From CAYPTY01 sp964413935 (GTDB taxonomy: Bacteria > Bacteroidota > Rhodothermia > Balneolales > Balneolaceae): a DNA stretch of 64,000 nt. The notes under the pieces are model-generated. The model worked only from the letters and a program-made list of their open reading frames with translations, was not told where the DNA came from and did no database searches. Both the position numbers and the translations under genes were made by a program. The stretch is from assembly GCA_964413935.1 (NCBI GenBank), contig CAYPTY010000003.1:1-64000 (forward strand), in the 5' to 3' direction. Within the stretch, counting starts at the first letter, position 1. Each line of letters starts with the position of its first letter. Shown piece by piece: positions 25,481 through 34,084 of the stretch.

Positions 25481-26769
25481 AATATTACAGCACCAATAAC
25501 ACAAAACGTTTTGTATCCTTCAAAGAAGCCATTTTTCGGGGCTTACCTGAAGACAATGGCTTATACATGCCCGGTTTTATACCCCGATTGCCGGAAGGCT
25601 TTTATTCCAATATTGATGATTACAGCCTGCCTGAGCTGGCTTATGAGATTCTTTACCCCTACATACAAACGGAGATTCCGGAAGATGCTCTTCAGGAGAT
25701 CATTGAAGAGGTGTTCAGCTTCCCCATTCCATTGGTTGAACTGCATGATCGGCTATATTCTCTGGAGCTCTTTCATGGCCCGACTGGTGCTTTTAAGGAT
25801 ATTGGAGCTCGCTTCCTGGCACGAACCCTCAGTTATTTCACCCGTCAAAAGAATGAAGAAATCACCATACTCGTAGCCACATCAGGTGATACCGGTGCGG
25901 CCGTTGCCCGAGGTTTTTATCAGGTTCCAAATGTGTATGTGAAAATACTATTTCCTGTTGGGCGAACCAGCAAGCTGCAGCAGCTGCAGATGACCACGCT
26001 GGGGGATAATGTGGAGGCCTATGGAATAGAAGGATCTTTCGATGACTGCCAGGAAATGGTAAAAACAGCTTTTCTGGACGATGAATTACGAAGCGAGGTG
26101 AACATCACCTCTGCCAATTCCATCAACATTGCCCGGATGCTGCCCCAGAGCGTGTATTATTTTTATGGCTGGGCTCAGCTGCTCCCTCAGAAACGTCAGG
26201 ACGTAATTTATTCCGTACCCAGTGGTAATTACGGAAACCTGACTTCGGGGCTCATTGCCCAGCGTATGGGATTACCCATAAAACGCTTTCTGGCGGCTTC
26301 CAATGCAAACAATATCGTACCCCGCTACCTGAATGAAGGGGCTTACATGACCCGTAGAAGTATCCGAACCATTTCCAATTCCATGGATGTAGGTAATCCC
26401 AGTAACTTTGCCCGGATGCTGGATTTACATCCCTCCCACAGTGATATGATTGAGCATATAAGTGGCTATTTTTATAGTGATGAAGAGGATAGTGAAGCGA
26501 TGAAAACAGCTTATAATTCATTCAACTACATCCTGGATCCCCATGGCGGTCTTGGATTTGCAGCGATTGAAGAACATGGGCTGAAAAGCCATGAAACGGG
26601 CATCTTCCTGCATACGGCCCATCCCGCTAAGTTCAGCGATGTGGTGGAACAAGTGATTGGCACTGAGGCACCCTATCCTGAACAGCTTAGTTCTGTTTTC
26701 CAGAAAGAAAGTCATTATGAAATGATGGAAAAGGATTATGCAAGCCTGAGAGAAATCCTCTTATCTTAG
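25477..26769 (+). CDS. thrC: Threonine synthase
   Basis: A 430-residue PLP enzyme converting O-phosphohomoserine to threonine. The N-terminal YYSTNNTKRFVSFKEA is typical of the family. The PLP lysine lies in FHGPTGAFKDIGARF near 107, the phosphate-binding ATSGDTGAAVA near 132-142 and SGNYGNLTSG near 248. The start overlaps the thrB stop by four bases. Length and motifs match the type found in E. coli and Bacteroidota. A lipoprotein gene follows 15 bp later. Confidence 0.94.
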   Translation: MKYYSTNNTKRFVSFKEAIFRGLPEDNGLYMPGFIPRLPEGFYSNIDDYSLPELAYEILYPYIQTEIPEDALQEIIEEVFSFPIPLVELHDRLYSLELFHGPTGAFKDIGARFLARTLSYFTRQKNEEITILVATSGDTGAAVARGFYQVPNVYVKILFPVGRTSKLQQLQMTTLGDNVEAYGIEGSFDDCQEMVKTAFLDDELRSEVNITSANSINIARMLPQSVYYFYGWAQLLPQKRQDVIYSVPSGNYGNLTSGLIAQRMGLPIKRFLAASNANNIVPRYLNEGAYMTRRSIRTISNSMDVGNPSNFARMLDLHPSHSDMIEHISGYFYSDEEDSEAMKTAYNSFNYILDPHGGLGFAAIEEHGLKSHETGIFLHTAHPAKFSDVVEQVIGTEAPYPEQLSSVFQKESHYEMMEKDYASLREILLS

Positions 26770-26784
26770 AACAGATTTCATGAT

Positions 26785-27648
26785 ATGAAGCTGTCTGTAT
26801 CCATAATACTATCCTTGTTTTTAATCATTGGCTGTTCAGAAAAGCAGGAAAGAATGATCTATGTGTCTGAAGCAAACGGCAAGCCACAGCTCTATGAAAT
26901 GACAATGGATGAAGACAGAGAAATCCGAAAACTCACTGAAAGTGAAGATGAGGAGTGGGGAATTTCGGTAATGAATGAAACGGAAATTACATTTTTTCGA
27001 CAAAGCGACAGCAGCTATGTGCAGCGCTTTAAGCGGGATCTTTTAACCGGAAAAGAGGTAGAGCTTTATCAACCTGAAGAGTGTCTGCTGAATGAAGACA
27101 ACATCGAGTACTCGGAAAACAAGACACTGGAATTGTATGAGTGCAACGGGGAGCTCTATGTCCGCTACCTCTTAAGCCGATATACCGATCATATCACAAA
27201 GAAACTCTCCGGCGAATCAAAAGAACCAGTGTGGTTTAAGGACAATAAAAGAATAGCCTTTTCGCATAAAACCGGCATTTTCACGGACATTTACCTCATG
27301 CATATCGAGGACAAAACCTACAACAACATCACGAATTCAGATTATAACGAGAATGCCCCCGAAATCTCACCGGATGGCAAGTGGTTACTGTACTCAGCCA
27401 ATATACAGGGCCTGAATAACTATGATATTTTTGTTCTGGATCTTGAGGATTTGAATTTAAAGAACATCAGCAGGACTCCGGACTGGGAACTTAGTGCTCA
27501 CTGGACCCCGGACGGCAAGCGTATCATTTACAGTTCAAATCAAAAAGGTAACTGGGAGCTGTATATGTATGATTTCAAAACAGACCGCAGCCGGCGGTTA
27601 ACCAGAAATGATTATTACGATGGCGAAGGATTCCTATTTCGCTACTGA
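26785..27648 (+). CDS. TolB-like (WD40/PD40 beta-propeller) lipoprotein
   Basis: A 287-residue exported protein with lipobox LIIGC (Cys near 17). It has repeated PD40-type blades: NAPEISPDGKWLLYSANIQG, AHWTPDGKRIIYSSNQKG and similar weaker copies at the N-terminus. Such propellers are found in TolB and in S9-peptidase N-termini; no peptidase domain is present. It follows thrC closely (15 bp), but no metabolic link is evident. Its stop codon abuts the convergent bioA stop with no base between them, so the two transcripts must run into each other. Confidence 0.75.
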   Translation: MKLSVSIILSLFLIIGCSEKQERMIYVSEANGKPQLYEMTMDEDREIRKLTESEDEEWGISVMNETEITFFRQSDSSYVQRFKRDLLTGKEVELYQPEECLLNEDNIEYSENKTLELYECNGELYVRYLLSRYTDHITKKLSGESKEPVWFKDNKRIAFSHKTGIFTDIYLMHIEDKTYNNITNSDYNENAPEISPDGKWLLYSANIQGLNNYDIFVLDLEDLNLKNISRTPDWELSAHWTPDGKRIIYSSNQKGNWELYMYDFKTDRSRRLTRNDYYDGEGFLFRY

Positions 27649-28917
27649 TCAGACCAGAGAAAGGGCCTGATCCCACAAATAATTCAATTCCTCCTCTGTA
27701 ATCACATAAGGTGGCATGAGATAAACAGTATTGCCCAGTGGGCGAATCAGCACGCCTTTATCCGCGCATTCTTTTTTAATGCGATCCGCTATCGGGCTGA
27801 GATAACTGTCCCCTTCTTCACTCTTGATGGTAAAGGCGGCAACGGTACCGGTAACCCTGAATTTTTCAATGAGCGGATGACTCATAATCTCCTCTTTTCG
27901 ACTCAGATGCAGGGCTTCCATTTCCCGAAACATGGTATTTTGCTCCAGCAGTTTCATGGAGGCTACTGAAGCGGCACAACCCAGCGGATTTGCCGTATAA
28001 GAATGGCCATGCCAGAAGGTTTTCAGTGCATCCTCGGTCATGAATTCATCATAGATTTCATCGGAGAATACGGTTACGGAAATCGGCAGGAATCCGCCTG
28101 AAATGCCTTTGGACAAGCAAATGATATCCGGTTCCACTTGCGCCCGTTTCGAGGCAAACCAGTCGCCCGTACGGCCAAAACCGGTCATAACCTCATCAAA
28201 AATGAGCAGGGTATTAAACTGACGGTTTACCCAGTGCAGTTTCTGCAGGAATTCAGAGCGGCACATACGCATCCCTCCCGCTCCCTGAATCAGTGGCTCT
28301 ATAATGATTCCTGCATATTTACTGGGATTTTGATCCAGCAGCTGCTCTATGTGGTCAATGATCTCATCTTCTTTCTCGCCTACTTTTTCATCCCGGATCC
28401 AGGTTTGAGGAAAAGGAACAAACTCCACATCAAACATCCAGTCTTCGAACATGTCGGACCAGACCGAGCGCGCGGATCCGGACATCGCGCCAAAAGTATC
28501 GCCATGATAGGCTTCCTCGAAACAGATAAAGGTCTGACGCTTATCGCCTTTGTTTTGCCAGTACTGCAGCGCGGCCTTCATCGCTACTTCGGTTGCTGTA
28601 GAGCCATTGTCAGAGAAAAAAACCTTATTCAGGCTTCCCGGCAGCTTCTCAGCCAGTGCCTCGGCCAGCTGCTCGGCAGGCTCATGGGTGAAACCGGCAA
28701 ACATCACCTGTTCCAGTTTGCGGGCCTGTTCATAAATGGCTTCCGCTATCACCGGATTGGCATGTCCGTGCAAATTCACCCACCAGGATGAAACCGCATC
28801 AATAATTCTTCTTCCGTCATCCAGTTCCAGCCAGATTCCATCTCCCTTCACCACCTTAAGCGGCTCAGGCATATTCTTCTGAATGGTGAATGGGTGCCAG
28901 ATATTCTTATGAGGCAT
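27649..28917 (-). CDS. bioA: Adenosylmethionine-8-amino-7-oxononanoate aminotransferase
   Basis: A 422-residue class III PLP aminotransferase that makes 7,8-diaminopelargonate with S-adenosylmethionine as amino donor. Visible motifs: the N-terminal HPFTIQKN and SSWWVNLHGHANP, the PLP-phosphate region DNGSTATEVAMKAALQYW, and IFDEVMTGFGRTG. The PLP lysine lies in LSKGISGGFLP near 270. It is the last gene of the long minus-strand trp-bio run and overlaps bioD by 11 bases. bioB is not in the window. Confidence 0.95.
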   Translation of the reverse strand: MPHKNIWHPFTIQKNMPEPLKVVKGDGIWLELDDGRRIIDAVSSWWVNLHGHANPVIAEAIYEQARKLEQVMFAGFTHEPAEQLAEALAEKLPGSLNKVFFSDNGSTATEVAMKAALQYWQNKGDKRQTFICFEEAYHGDTFGAMSGSARSVWSDMFEDWMFDVEFVPFPQTWIRDEKVGEKEDEIIDHIEQLLDQNPSKYAGIIIEPLIQGAGGMRMCRSEFLQKLHWVNRQFNTLLIFDEVMTGFGRTGDWFASKRAQVEPDIICLSKGISGGFLPISVTVFSDEIYDEFMTEDALKTFWHGHSYTANPLGCAASVASMKLLEQNTMFREMEALHLSRKEEIMSHPLIEKFRVTGTVAAFTIKSEEGDSYLSPIADRIKKECADKGVLIRPLGNTVYLMPPYVITEEELNYLWDQALSLV

Positions 28918-29542
28918 GCTGAAAAATGTCTGAGAATTGCTGTTTCAGGCTTTGATTGGTGATTTCATCCATAGGCAACAGCTCATAAACCGGAAGTCCG
29001 GTAATATGCGCCAGGGTTTCCCGGTTGGATTCATGTTTTGGACCGCTCATGATAATGCCGAATATTTCGATGTCCCTTTTCCGGAGTGCTTCAACCGATA
29101 AAAGGGTATGATTCAGAGTTCCCAGCGTGGAACGGGCAACCAGAAGTACAGGAATATCCATTTTCTTGATCAGGTCAATGACCATGTCTTTCCAGTTCAG
29201 GGGCACGATTAGTCCGCCCGCCCCCTCCACTATCAGGTGTTTGGTTTTGTACTCGGGAAGTTCGAAGTCGTCCAGCGAAATAACCACCTCATCAATATCC
29301 GCTGAGGCATGAGGCGACATTGGAGTATTCAGCCTGTATCGTTCAGGAATAAAGCATTCCTCATGCTTCTCGCTGAGCCTGGCCACACGCTGTGTATCCG
29401 TTTCCTCTTCAAGTCCGGCCTGAACCGGTTTCCAGTAGGTGGCATCAAGTCCGCACATGAGCATGGATGAAACCAGCGTTTTGCCAATTTCAGTATCTGT
29501 TCCGCTTACAAAGAGCTTATCCGGAAATTCGATGTCTAACAT
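28907..29542 (-). CDS. bioD: Dethiobiotin synthetase
   Basis: A 211-residue ATP-dependent carboxylase closing the ureido ring of dethiobiotin. The P-loop GTDTEIGKT is near residues 14-22, substrate-binding WKPVQAGLEE near 36-45 and VEGAGGLIVPL near 110. It follows bioC with no spacing between the bioC stop and its own ATG, and overlaps bioA by 11 bases. Confidence 0.94.
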   Translation of the reverse strand: MLDIEFPDKLFVSGTDTEIGKTLVSSMLMCGLDATYWKPVQAGLEEETDTQRVARLSEKHEECFIPERYRLNTPMSPHASADIDEVVISLDDFELPEYKTKHLIVEGAGGLIVPLNWKDMVIDLIKKMDIPVLLVARSTLGTLNHTLLSVEALRKRDIEIFGIIMSGPKHESNRETLAHITGLPVYELLPMDEITNQSLKQQFSDIFQHAS

Positions 29543-30343
29543 TTAATCCTTTCTGGCCGCCAGATAGACGATATGCCATTCGACGTTTATCTGATTTTGG
29601 GTTGATTCTGTCCAGTGATTGTTAAGAATCTTAAAGTCTTTGCTGCTCAATTGCTTACCATGAACATTTGAGGATACGCCTAATCGCTTCAGATGTCTGA
29701 AAAAGTCCAGCGAGCTTTCAAATTGCTGATGCAGAGAGTTCTCGTAGTAATCAACCTGAACCGGCTCCATTGAGAGTTTGATCACCACTTCTTCGGTATC
29801 CGGCAAGGGATTTGCCGTAAAGGGCAATCCACATTCCAGGCATTTCTGATACCATTCAGGGAAGCTTTTATTTCCCGGAAAAGAAAAGAGCAGCAGTCCG
29901 CCCGGCTTTAATGCCTTCGTGAGCTGGGAAAGTGTGTAGGATGGATCTTTAAACCACTGGGCCGCAAAACTGGAGATAATCAGGCTGTAATAGTCCTCCT
30001 CAAGTTCGGCCGTCTCCGCGTTCAGCATTTCGAAATGCAGGGTAGCTGCATGATTTTCAGTGCTGATGTTGCTTTTGCAGAAATCCACCATTTCCTGACT
30101 GAGGTCGGTGATCCGCATCTCCCGGTTCGGAAATTCGCAGATTAGTTTCTGGCTGAGAAATCCGGTTCCGCAACCGATTTCGAGTAACGGACCATCCGGC
30201 AGAATGCCTTTCCATGGGCGCAGTGAAGCCATAAGCCCTTCCGCCACTTTGGGTTGAATCTCGGCCTCCTGATGATAGTTTCTTACTGCTTTAGCGAAGG
30301 TTTCAGCGACTTTTCCGGAATGCGCTGTTCGTGTCTCATTCAT
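29543..30343 (-). CDS. bioC: Malonyl-ACP O-methyltransferase BioC
   Basis: A 266-residue class I SAM methyltransferase. It begins with the BioC-type RTAHSGKVAETFAKAVRNYH segment; the SAM-binding motif LLEIGCGTGFLSQKL is near 50-64 and SSFAAQWFKDP near 125. BioC methylates malonyl-ACP so that fatty-acid synthesis can build the pimeloyl chain. Operon position between the BioH-like hydrolase and bioD supports the specific assignment over a generic methyltransferase. It overlaps the hydrolase gene by eight bases. Confidence 0.9.
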   Translation of the reverse strand: MNETRTAHSGKVAETFAKAVRNYHQEAEIQPKVAEGLMASLRPWKGILPDGPLLEIGCGTGFLSQKLICEFPNREMRITDLSQEMVDFCKSNISTENHAATLHFEMLNAETAELEEDYYSLIISSFAAQWFKDPSYTLSQLTKALKPGGLLLFSFPGNKSFPEWYQKCLECGLPFTANPLPDTEEVVIKLSMEPVQVDYYENSLHQQFESSLDFFRHLKRLGVSSNVHGKQLSSKDFKILNNHWTESTQNQINVEWHIVYLAARKD

Positions 30344-31001
30344 GGTGACCTAAAATAGGAATAGCCTGCTTTATTATCGAGAAGCATTCTGCAGGATGGG
30401 TAAAAGGAAAGGCATGCCCGGCTTCCGGAATTCGGTAATAATCAATGCAATCCGACTTGTAAGCTTTCATATGTGGGCTGTTGAAAATCTGATCCTGACC
30501 TCCCTCGATGAGCAGAATCTGAGCCTGGGTGACTTCGGCTAGGTTTATGCGGCTTTCTTGCAGCATCTTCAGATCGGAGATCAATAAACCAGTATTTAGG
30601 TTCTGACCAAAGAAATCGGCCTGAAAAGGCGCTTCTGCCCTGCTTCGGAAATCCTGAATCACGCTTTGGGGATTCACCGGTAATTTTTCTTTCATTCGAT
30701 GTAGCAGGCGTTTCACGAGCCGTGCCTGGTCTTTATCCGGTGGGATGAAATGATCGAAGGAAGCAAAAAGCACCAGAATTTCAGCCTGATAAAGCTGTTC
30801 TTCCGGTATCAGATGCAATCCGAGGGAATGGGCGAAAATGATTTTATGCTCCTCTCCACTGAACGCTGCTTCGCTTGCATGCCCGAAATAACCCCGATCG
30901 GCGGCTTTAAAACGGATTTCATCCGGAAGATGAAGGCAAAGCGGATCCCAGAAGGTGGCATCATAAGCCCATCCGTGATATGCCAGTATTTCAATGCCCA
31001 T
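30336..31001 (-). CDS. BioH-like alpha/beta hydrolase (probable pimeloyl-ACP methyl esterase)
   Basis: A 221-residue alpha/beta hydrolase. The oxyanion/first-turn HGWAYDATFWDP, nucleophile elbow AHSLGLHL (Ser near 59), Asp in EGGQDQIF near 168 and His in EAGHAFPFTHP near 193 form a plausible triad. The elbow has Ala instead of the usual first Gly. Position between bioF and bioC, overlapping both, marks it as the esterase that releases pimeloyl-ACP methyl ester. BioH, BioG, BioJ, BioK and BioV are unrelated or distant solutions to this step. The short length fits BioG/DUF452-like better than BioH, but I cannot assign a subtype. Confidence 0.75.
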   Translation of the reverse strand: MGIEILAYHGWAYDATFWDPLCLHLPDEIRFKAADRGYFGHASEAAFSGEEHKIIFAHSLGLHLIPEEQLYQAEILVLFASFDHFIPPDKDQARLVKRLLHRMKEKLPVNPQSVIQDFRSRAEAPFQADFFGQNLNTGLLISDLKMLQESRINLAEVTQAQILLIEGGQDQIFNSPHMKAYKSDCIDYYRIPEAGHAFPFTHPAECFSIIKQAIPILGHHE

Positions 31002-32160
31002 TCCGATGTTTCCTGAAATCTTCGATCAGGATTTCCAGATGTTCATCCGAGTGCAGTGCACTGAGGGTGAGCCTGATTCTGGATTTACCCTGTTCAACGG
31101 TAGGCGGACGAACGGCCGTAGCCAGAATACCGGCATCCATCAGCTGCTCGGAAAGAGTCAGCGTTTCTTCTTCTCCTCCAATAATGACCGGAACAATCTG
31201 GCTCCGGGATGCTCCGGTATCAAAACCCAGGTTCTGAAGCTCTTTGCGGAGGCGATCCGCCTTTTCATGCAGCTTTTTTCGTTCCTCATCCATCGTTGGA
31301 ATGAGCTTAAGGGAGGCCGATATCGCTCCGATTACGGCCGGAGGCAATGCCGTAGTATAGATAAAGCCCGGAGCATAGTTGATCAGGTAATCTTTCATTT
31401 GACGGCTGCATCCCACAAAAGCCCCAAAGGCCCCGAACGACTTCCCGAAGGTTCCGATAGAAATGTGAATGCCACCGATTCCCGGATTCAAGCCCATCCC
31501 TTCTTTACCCAGCACCCCGATAGCATGGGCATCATCGGAATAGAACAGTGCATCATAGCTTTCGCATAGCGCGGCAATTTTAGCTGTATCCGCCCGATCT
31601 CCATCCATACTAAATACGGTTTCACTGACCACCCATACGCGGCTGTAATCGGATTTTTGGGCTTTTCGGAGCAGTTCTTCCAGATGATCCAGATCATTAT
31701 GCCTGTATCGCCGAAATTCGGCGCCGGAGAGTTTAATGCCCTGAATAAGTGAATTATGCACTTTACGATCAGCCAGAATCAGGGAATGCCGGTCGGCAAT
31801 AGTGGATAGTACGGTAGTGTTGGCCTGAAAACCGGAATTGAAGATCAGTGCAGCCTCACATTGAACGGCATCAGCCAGTTCTTCCTCCAGATTCCGGTGT
31901 ATGTCGAGGTTGCCGGTGATCAGGCGGGATGCGGAGGAGCCGGCACCGTATTTCCGGAGGGTTGATTCGGCTGCAGCAATCACATCCGGATGTGAAGCCA
32001 GGCCCAGATAATCGTTACCGCTGAAATTGAGGTAGGTTTTACCTTCTAATGTGAGATGTATGGAGTCTTCGGAAGGGATATAGTCCCGGAGGGAACGGAA
32101 TTGATGCTCCTCCCTCCGTTGCTTTAGCGCTTTTCCGATAAAAGACAGCTTATCCGCCAT
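30991..32160 (-). CDS. bioF: 8-amino-7-oxononanoate synthase
   Basis: A 389-residue alpha-oxoamine synthase condensing pimeloyl-ACP and alanine. NYLGLASHPDV near 50-60, GAGSSASRLITGNLDIHRNLE near 73-93, DDAHAIGVLG near 205 and the PLP lysine in TFGKSFGAFGAFVG near 237 are all present. Its start overlaps the stop of the DUF4837 lipoprotein gene (ATGA), which links the biotin genes translationally to the end of the trp genes. It overlaps the BioH-like gene by 11 bases. Confidence 0.95.
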   Translation of the reverse strand: MADKLSFIGKALKQRREEHQFRSLRDYIPSEDSIHLTLEGKTYLNFSGNDYLGLASHPDVIAAAESTLRKYGAGSSASRLITGNLDIHRNLEEELADAVQCEAALIFNSGFQANTTVLSTIADRHSLILADRKVHNSLIQGIKLSGAEFRRYRHNDLDHLEELLRKAQKSDYSRVWVVSETVFSMDGDRADTAKIAALCESYDALFYSDDAHAIGVLGKEGMGLNPGIGGIHISIGTFGKSFGAFGAFVGCSRQMKDYLINYAPGFIYTTALPPAVIGAISASLKLIPTMDEERKKLHEKADRLRKELQNLGFDTGASRSQIVPVIIGGEEETLTLSEQLMDAGILATAVRPPTVEQGKSRIRLTLSALHSDEHLEILIEDFRKHRNGH

Positions 32161-33257
32161 CAGCGAAGCTCGCTCATGACCTCCCGTTCATTCCAGGTGG
32201 AGTCACTTTCGAAGGTGCGACCCATTACCCGGAATTGCTTCACGAAACGCATTTTCTTCACACCCGGCGCAAACTGACCATACTCAATCATAAAAAGCCG
32301 GCGGGTATCCGGATCATAGTAGGTGAAATTCACAAAGGGTCCGCCCATGGCATCGTTGATCATTTGCCAGGTACCAAGCGTTTCATAGCCCAGAAGACGG
32401 CCCTGCTGGAATGTTTCGGTTTCTACAGGGCGACGATATTCGGTTTGCACATAGCTGCTGTCGCGGCTGCCTCGGATATAAAGCTCCATCAGAGAATCCC
32501 GCTTGGCATTAATCCAATCGTCGTCCAGGAAGTTGATATTCTGCACATCATCCTGCCACCAGGCCCACATCCATCGGTCATTGCGTTCCAGCGTGCGTTT
32601 GAAGGTGATAAAGTTGGTGGTATCCACATTTTTTACATAATCGTGCTGTATGCGCACTTTCCAGCCATGCTCCTGCCAGAGAGAATCGGAGTATTCAGTC
32701 TGTTCCAGCTTATCATAAATTTCCTGCTCCCATCGGGCAATCTCACGTTCAAAGGCATCAGCCAGCAGTGAGCGCTCTGAATTTCGGATTTTTGCTGCAA
32801 GAGCTGAATCAGAAACAGAAGTAAGAACTACCGCATATTGATCCCGGTACCAGTGATCATGCAGCTGCAAAGCGAAAGATTCCTCAGCCCGCACTCTTTG
32901 TTCCACATCGTCACTTAGCAAGGAACGCACAAATGATCCGGTATTGGATTGCTCATCTATAGGGGCTGCGATGACCAGATTCTTGTAGGTTTTAAGCCTG
33001 TCCAGCTGACTGTTTGTTTTGAAGTCTGAAAAAGTGGTTGAATAGAACTCTTCAGGACTGGGCAGTGTGAAAACATACTTTCCATAGACCTCACGAATGG
33101 CCTCAGCGGTTTCACTGTCCCACATGGTTGAATCCATGACTACAATCATTTCTTCGATGCTGCCAACCGCATTTCGCCGGTAATCACCATCTCCGCATGA
33201 CACTGCCGTGAAAGCAATAATTGCGATTAACAATCCAGATAGTTGCTTATTAACCAT
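32160..33257 (-). CDS. DUF4837-family lipoprotein, tryptophan-rich
   Basis: A 365-residue exported lipoprotein (lipobox FTAVSC, Cys near 21) resembling the DUF4837 family of Bacteroidota, whose function is unknown. It has two similar halves, each with a Y/F-x-x-P-like start and an aromatic-rich strand region. I count twelve Trp, well above average, including the cluster RWMWAWWQDD near 230. The gene sits 14 bp after trpA and overlaps bioF by the ATGA of the next start, bridging the trp and bio genes in one apparent transcript. Whether it has any role in either pathway is unknown. Confidence 0.8.
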   Translation of the reverse strand: MVNKQLSGLLIAIIAFTAVSCGDGDYRRNAVGSIEEMIVVMDSTMWDSETAEAIREVYGKYVFTLPSPEEFYSTTFSDFKTNSQLDRLKTYKNLVIAAPIDEQSNTGSFVRSLLSDDVEQRVRAEESFALQLHDHWYRDQYAVVLTSVSDSALAAKIRNSERSLLADAFEREIARWEQEIYDKLEQTEYSDSLWQEHGWKVRIQHDYVKNVDTTNFITFKRTLERNDRWMWAWWQDDVQNINFLDDDWINAKRDSLMELYIRGSRDSSYVQTEYRRPVETETFQQGRLLGYETLGTWQMINDAMGGPFVNFTYYDPDTRRLFMIEYGQFAPGVKKMRFVKQFRVMGRTFESDSTWNEREVMSELR

Positions 33258-33271
33258 GATCTGCTGCTTAA

Positions 33272-34084
33272 TTAATTACCGTATTTGAGTGATCGCACAA
33301 ACCCGTAAAGCTCATCTCTCCAGCCTTGATCCGGATAGTGTTCTCGAATGTTTTCTATCAGTGCTGAACCTACAATAAATCCGTCAGCTTTTGAAGCGAT
33401 TCGTGTCGCATCTTCATGTGATTTAATACCGAATCCGATCATAAGCGGATTCTTGGTAATGTTCGCTCTGGCCCGGTCGATGAAGCGGCCTACAGATTGA
33501 GCCACACTTTCACCGTCGCGGGTACCGGTTACCCCGGTCACGGAAACGCAGTAAACAAATCCGGCCGACTTCTCATCCACCTTCCGCATGCGTTCATCGG
33601 AAGAGTTGGGCGCCACCAGGTATATGATGGGCAGATTGTGCTCAGCTGCCTGTTTTTCGATAATTCCTCCCTCCTCAATGGGGATGTCCGGCAAGATCAG
33701 TCCGTCCGCACCGCTTTCAGCTGCCTTTTTGCAGAATGCATCCAGCCCGAAACGCAGAACCGGATTCAGGTAGCCCATCAGAATGATAGGAATTTCACTT
33801 TGTTTGCGGACTTCCTGCACCATCGAAAAGATTTTATCCAGCGTGATGCCGTTTTTAATGGCCACATCGGAGGAATATTGAATGGTTGGCCCGTCAGCCA
33901 GCGGATCACTGAAAGGAATACCCAGCTCAATCATATCAGCTCCGGCTTCTTCCATACCCAGAATGAGCTCAACAGTGGAATCCAGATCCGGATATCCGGC
34001 TGTAATGAACAGGCTCATCAGTTTTTCATCCGCCTTTCGATTCTCAAAAACCCGGTCAATTCGGCTGCTCAGCTTGGTATTCAT
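33272..34084 (-). CDS. trpA: Tryptophan synthase alpha chain
   Basis: A 270-residue TIM barrel cleaving indole-3-glycerol phosphate to indole, working with TrpB. Motifs: FITAGYPDLDSTV near 27-39, the catalytic Glu and Asp in MIELGIPFSDPLADGP near 51-66, and the phosphate-binding VGSALIENI near 243. The start codon overlaps the trpB stop (TAATG). It is the last tryptophan gene of the run. Confidence 0.96.
   Translation of the reverse strand: MNTKLSSRIDRVFENRKADEKLMSLFITAGYPDLDSTVELILGMEEAGADMIELGIPFSDPLADGPTIQYSSDVAIKNGITLDKIFSMVQEVRKQSEIPIILMGYLNPVLRFGLDAFCKKAAESGADGLILPDIPIEEGGIIEKQAAEHNLPIIYLVAPNSSDERMRKVDEKSAGFVYCVSVTGVTGTRDGESVAQSVGRFIDRARANITKNPLMIGFGIKSHEDATRIASKADGFIVGSALIENIREHYPDQGWRDELYGFVRSLKYGN

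Noticed and set aside
28138..28791. A 217-codon plus-strand frame inside bioA
   Set aside because: It is antisense to a well-supported bioA and has the composition of a shadow frame.
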